Part shown: positions 61,533 through 64,000 of the stretch, piece after piece
How positions within the stretch are numbered: the stretch's first letter is position 1
How the letters are laid out: each line of letters opens with the position of its first letter
NCBI GenBank assembly: GCA_900466605.1
Contig: UBMU01000008.1
Span: 124,001-188,000, forward strand
Length of the DNA stretch: 64,000 bases
Direction of reading: 5' to 3'
Origin: Hyphomicrobiales bacterium
GTDB taxonomy: Bacteria; Pseudomonadota; Alphaproteobacteria; Rhizobiales; Rhizobiaceae
Position numbers and translations under genes: made by a program
Notes under the pieces: model-generated
Told to the model about the DNA's origin: nothing
What the model saw: the letters and a program-made list of their open reading frames with translations, nothing else
Database searches by the model: none

Positions 61533-62042
61533 TCAGGCCGCGATGCCGCTCTTCGGCGCCTCACCGCGCAACAGGCTACGGAGCCGATAGGCGAGCGCAA
61601 CGGGCTTCGGAAACGGCTTTCGCAGGAACGCAACCTTGCGCACATAGCTATCGACACGCCAGCTTGCCCAGGTGCCGGCCGCAAAGAAGGCGACGTCGCC
61701 AGCTTCCAGCGTGCGCTCTGTGCCGTCCTCGGCGAGGATGTGAACGCCGCCTTCGATGATCATCACCGTCTCGTCCCAGTAGAAGAACCACCGAAATTCG
61801 CCGGCCGTGCAGTCCCATATCGCGGTGTAGGCCGCATCATCATTGCTGCGCGAATGTTCGCCGGTGCGAGCCTGCGGATCGCCGCTGATGATCCAGTCCG
61901 GATTGATCGGCGTCGCATGCATGACGAAGTTATCCCCCGACTTCGCCACGAATGTCTTTGCCGGCGACTGCGGAAGGTTCGGAAAAGGAACCACCCGCGC
62001 GGCCATGGCGACCACACTCGCCAGCATCATATGAATACCCAT
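61533..62042 (-). CDS. cupin-domain protein (DUF861-like)
   Basis: This 169-residue protein has a single cupin fold in its second half, with WDCTAGEFRWFFYWDETVMIIEGGVHI and LEAGDVAFFAAGTWASWRVDSYVRKV, matching the cupin_3 (DUF861) style WECTPGxFxW. An N-terminal hydrophobic stretch (MMLASVVAMAARVVPF) could be a membrane segment. The function is unknown. ATG 62042 has a GGGGG site 6 bases upstream; a TTG at 62048 is less likely. It lies alone between gshB and the ugp genes. Confidence 0.82.
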   Translation of the reverse strand: MGIHMMLASVVAMAARVVPFPNLPQSPAKTFVAKSGDNFVMHATPINPDWIISGDPQARTGEHSRSNDDAAYTAIWDCTAGEFRWFFYWDETVMIIEGGVHILAEDGTERTLEAGDVAFFAAGTWASWRVDSYVRKVAFLRKPFPKPVALAYRLRSLLRGEAPKSGIAA

Positions 62043-62143
62043 AAGCAACCCCCGCTGCTACACATCCTTGTCTTGTAACGGAGAGTCGTAAAGGCACAGT
62101 ACAGTGGGTAAGTACAATTTGAACGATTGATAGGCCCGCGGCG

Positions 62144-63241
62144 TCAGGCGATTTCCGTTTTCATCACAGCGGCCTGCTGGACAGCCGTTTCGCCAATGCG
62201 CTTTCCGGTCTCGTGGCTGAAGAAATGCAGCCTTTCGGCAGCCACGATCAACCGCAGTTCTGGCTTCAATTCAACTTCCGGAGAAAGAACTGCCGTCAGT
62301 GATTGATCGCCGAGATTTCCGTGCACGAGACGCTGGGAGCCGAGCTCTTCCACATAGTCTACCGCAACCGTCATGGCGTGTTCACCGGGGCCGGCAAGGC
62401 GCAAATCCTCGGCGCGAATGCCAACGGTGACAGGCCCTGACGTGGGTGCACGACCTGCAAGGTCGATCATGCTTGGCCCCAAAGCAAGCTTGTCGCCATG
62501 CAGCTCGCCCTTCAAGAGGTTCATGGCCGGAGAGCCGATGAAGCTCGCGACGAAGGTGGAGGCCGGACGATGGTAGACTTCGAGCGGCGTGCCAATCTGC
62601 TCGATCTGGCCACCACTGAGGACGACGAGGCGGTCGGCCAGCGTCATGGCTTCCAGCTGGTCGTGAGTGACGTAGAGCGAGGTGGTGCCGAGGCGGCGCT
62701 GCAGGCGCTTGATCTCGCCGCGCATGGAGACGCGCAGCTTGGCATCGAGGTTCGACAGCGGTTCGTCGAACAGGAAGGCCGCCGGCTTCCGGACGATGGC
62801 GCGGCCCATGGCGACGCGCTGGCGCTGACCGCCAGACAGGGCGCGCGGCTTGCGGTCGAGATAGGGCTCGAGCTGCAGCATGCGGGCAGCTTCGGCGACG
62901 CGGGCGTCGATCTCGGACTTCGGCGTCTTCCGGTTCTTCAGGCCGTATTCCAGGTTCTCGCGTACCGACATATGCGGATAAAGCGCGTAGTTCTGGAACA
63001 CCATGGCGATATCGCGGTCGGCGGGATCGACGCGGTTGACCACGCGGTCGCCGATGCTGACCGTGCCGTCGGAGATCTCCTCGAGCCCCGCCACCATACG
63101 CAGCAGGGTGGACTTGCCGCAGCCGGACGGGCCGACGAGGACGATGAACTCACCGTCGGCGATCGAGATATCGACGCCGTTCACGGCGCGGACGCCGCCA
63201 TGATAATCCTTGCAGACCTTCGAGATTTCGATCCGTGCCAT
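62144..63241 (-). CDS. ugpC: ABC transporter ATP-binding protein, UgpC-like
   Basis: This 365-residue ATPase of the CUT1/MalK group has Walker [11 protein letters not shown] (about 36-45), the Q-loop [17 protein letters not shown], the signature [17 protein letters not shown], Walker [13 protein letters not shown] and the H-loop VTHDQ. A C-terminal TOBE regulatory domain starts near 245. The permease gene just upstream, 11 bp away, resembles UgpE, so glycerol-3-phosphate is the most likely substrate. ATG 63241 fits the conserved MARIEI start; the extra 16 codons upstream are rejected. Confidence 0.85.
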   Translation of the reverse strand: MARIEISKVCKDYHGGVRAVNGVDISIADGEFIVLVGPSGCGKSTLLRMVAGLEEISDGTVSIGDRVVNRVDPADRDIAMVFQNYALYPHMSVRENLEYGLKNRKTPKSEIDARVAEAARMLQLEPYLDRKPRALSGGQRQRVAMGRAIVRKPAAFLFDEPLSNLDAKLRVSMRGEIKRLQRRLGTTSLYVTHDQLEAMTLADRLVVLSGGQIEQIGTPLEVYHRPASTFVASFIGSPAMNLLKGELHGDKLALGPSMIDLAGRAPTSGPVTVGIRAEDLRLAGPGEHAMTVAVDYVEELGSQRLVHGNLGDQSLTAVLSPEVELKPELRLIVAAERLHFFSHETGKRIGETAVQQAAVMKTEIA

Positions 63242-63252
63242 GTTTTTCTTCC

Positions 63253-64000
63253 TTACTTGTCGCTCTCGGTGAGGCCCTTGATAAACCATCTCTGGAAAAT
63301 CACGACGATCAGCACCGGCGGCAGCATGGCCAGCACGGCGAGTGCAAAGGCTTCGTTGTAATCGGGAATTTGCGAACCGACCCAGACCTGCAGGATCGAC
63401 TTGATGCCGCGCATGAGCGTGAAGAAGCTCTCGTCGGTGGTCATCAGCATCGGCCAGAGATACTGGTTCCAGCCATAGACGAACATGATGATGAAGATCG
63501 CCGCCATCATGGTGCGCGACAGCGGGATCAGGATATCGACGAAGAACTTGAACGGCCCGGCCCCATCGATGCGGGCTGCTTCCAGCAGTTCCTCGGGAAC
63601 GGACTTGAAGAACTGGCGGAAATAGAAGGTGCCGGTCGCCGATGCGAGCAGCGGCACGATCAGGCCGGTATAGGAGTTCAGAAGCCCAAGTTTGCTCATT
63701 ACCTCGTAGGACGGCATGATGCGCACTTCGAGCGGCAGGAGCAGCGTCGTGAAGATGATCCAGAAGGCAAGCGTCGCGAAGCGGAAGCGGAAATAGACGA
63801 TCGCGTAGGCCGCCATCATCGACAGCACGATCTTGCCGACGGCAAAGCCGATGCCGAGGATGAGCGAGTTCAGCACCATGTTCAAGCCGGTGACCTGACC
63901 GGTAAAGCCGCCTTTCTGGGTCAGGACCTTCTCGTAAGTGCCGACGAAATTGTCGCCGGGAACGAGCATCAGGCCGTTGCGGTGGATCTCTGCCGCCTCG
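63253..64000 (-). CDS. ugpE: sn-glycerol-3-phosphate ABC permease UgpE-like, truncated by window edge
   Basis: The frame is open to the last base, so the gene starts beyond the window. About 249 residues are visible, including an N-terminal partial segment ([23 protein letters not shown]) and membrane helices from [27 protein letters not shown] onwards. The ABC permease EAA loop, [25 protein letters not shown], matches the ATPase docking site, and the C-terminus is [19 protein letters not shown]. Similarity to UgpE is inferred from VPGDNF and the partner ATPase. A different CUT1 sugar permease is the alternative. Confidence 0.85.
   Translation of the reverse strand, partial: EAAEIHRNGLMLVPGDNFVGTYEKVLTQKGGFTGQVTGLNMVLNSLILGIGFAVGKIVLSMMAAYAIVYFRFRFATLAFWIIFTTLLLPLEVRIMPSYEVMSKLGLLNSYTGLIVPLLASATGTFYFRQFFKSVPEELLEAARIDGAGPFKFFVDILIPLSRTMMAAIFIIMFVYGWNQYLWPMLMTTDESFFTLMRGIKSILQVWVGSQIPDYNEAFALAVLAMLPPVLIVVIFQRWFIKGLTESDK

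Noticed and set aside
1..64000. tRNA or rRNA genes, CRISPR arrays, insertion sequences, prophage
   Set aside because: No cloverleaf-type conserved T-loop motif, regularly spaced repeat, transposase or phage structural protein was recognised on either strand.

Overview
The window is a piece of a Rhizobiaceae chromosome (Rhizobium/Ensifer/Agrobacterium clade). The support is gene content: dnaA next to rpsT instead of dnaN, followed by an enoyl-CoA hydratase, mutM, ubiE, ubiB, coaBC and dut, with hrcA, grpE, rph, rdgB and hemW on one side and ugpC/ugpE on the other. DnaA has the long alphaproteobacterial N-terminus. GANTC (CcrM) sites cluster in front of dnaA, and a ROSE-type RNA thermometer precedes a small heat-shock gene.

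Layout. 1-9.6 kb: housekeeping and stress genes (trmB, Hsp20 with DUF1150, nucleoside hydrolase, grpE, hrcA, rph, rdgB, hemW) plus a decayed nitrilase-family gene at about 505-1110. 9.8-14.9 kb: a LysR gene, then a siderophore uptake operon (TonB-dependent receptor, FhuF reductase, FhuD-like binding protein). 14.9-23.2 kb: conserved core (dnaA, rpsT, fadB-like, mutM, ubiE, ubiB). 23.2-38.5 kb: an accessory block between ubiB and coaBC. 38.7-53.2 kb: coaBC, then another accessory stretch (glutamine amidotransferase, pirin, a structured small transcript with a 23-codon ORF, GntR/MFS pair, S10 peptidase, otsBA, choline sulfatase, Mop protein, trmO, prfC). 53.3-64 kb: dut, a GNAT gene, transport and stress genes, cysK, comM, gshB and the start of a ugp operon.

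The most interesting region is 23.2-30.6 kb. It encodes an ammonia-lyase homologue that has lost the Ala-Ser-Gly tripeptide needed for the MIO cofactor, a cyclic amidohydrolase, an N-carbamoyl amino acid hydrolase, a DUF917 (thiohydantoin desulfurase-type) protein, a TfoX-like small protein and a divergent urocanase. Together these match, enzyme for enzyme, a route from ergothioneine through thiourocanate, thiohydantoin-propionate, hydantoin-propionate and N-carbamoylglutamate to glutamate. The assignment is an inference from family membership, active-site changes and gene order.

Other notable structure: a 31-bp near-continuous palindrome in front of a GntR gene; a small terminator-ended transcript whose ribosome binding site is complementary to sequence just after its stop codon; seven GANTC sites within 200 bp upstream of dnaA, one overlapping a candidate -35 element; and several divergent LysR promoters with inverted repeats. 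No tRNA, rRNA, CRISPR array, insertion sequence or phage gene was recognised.
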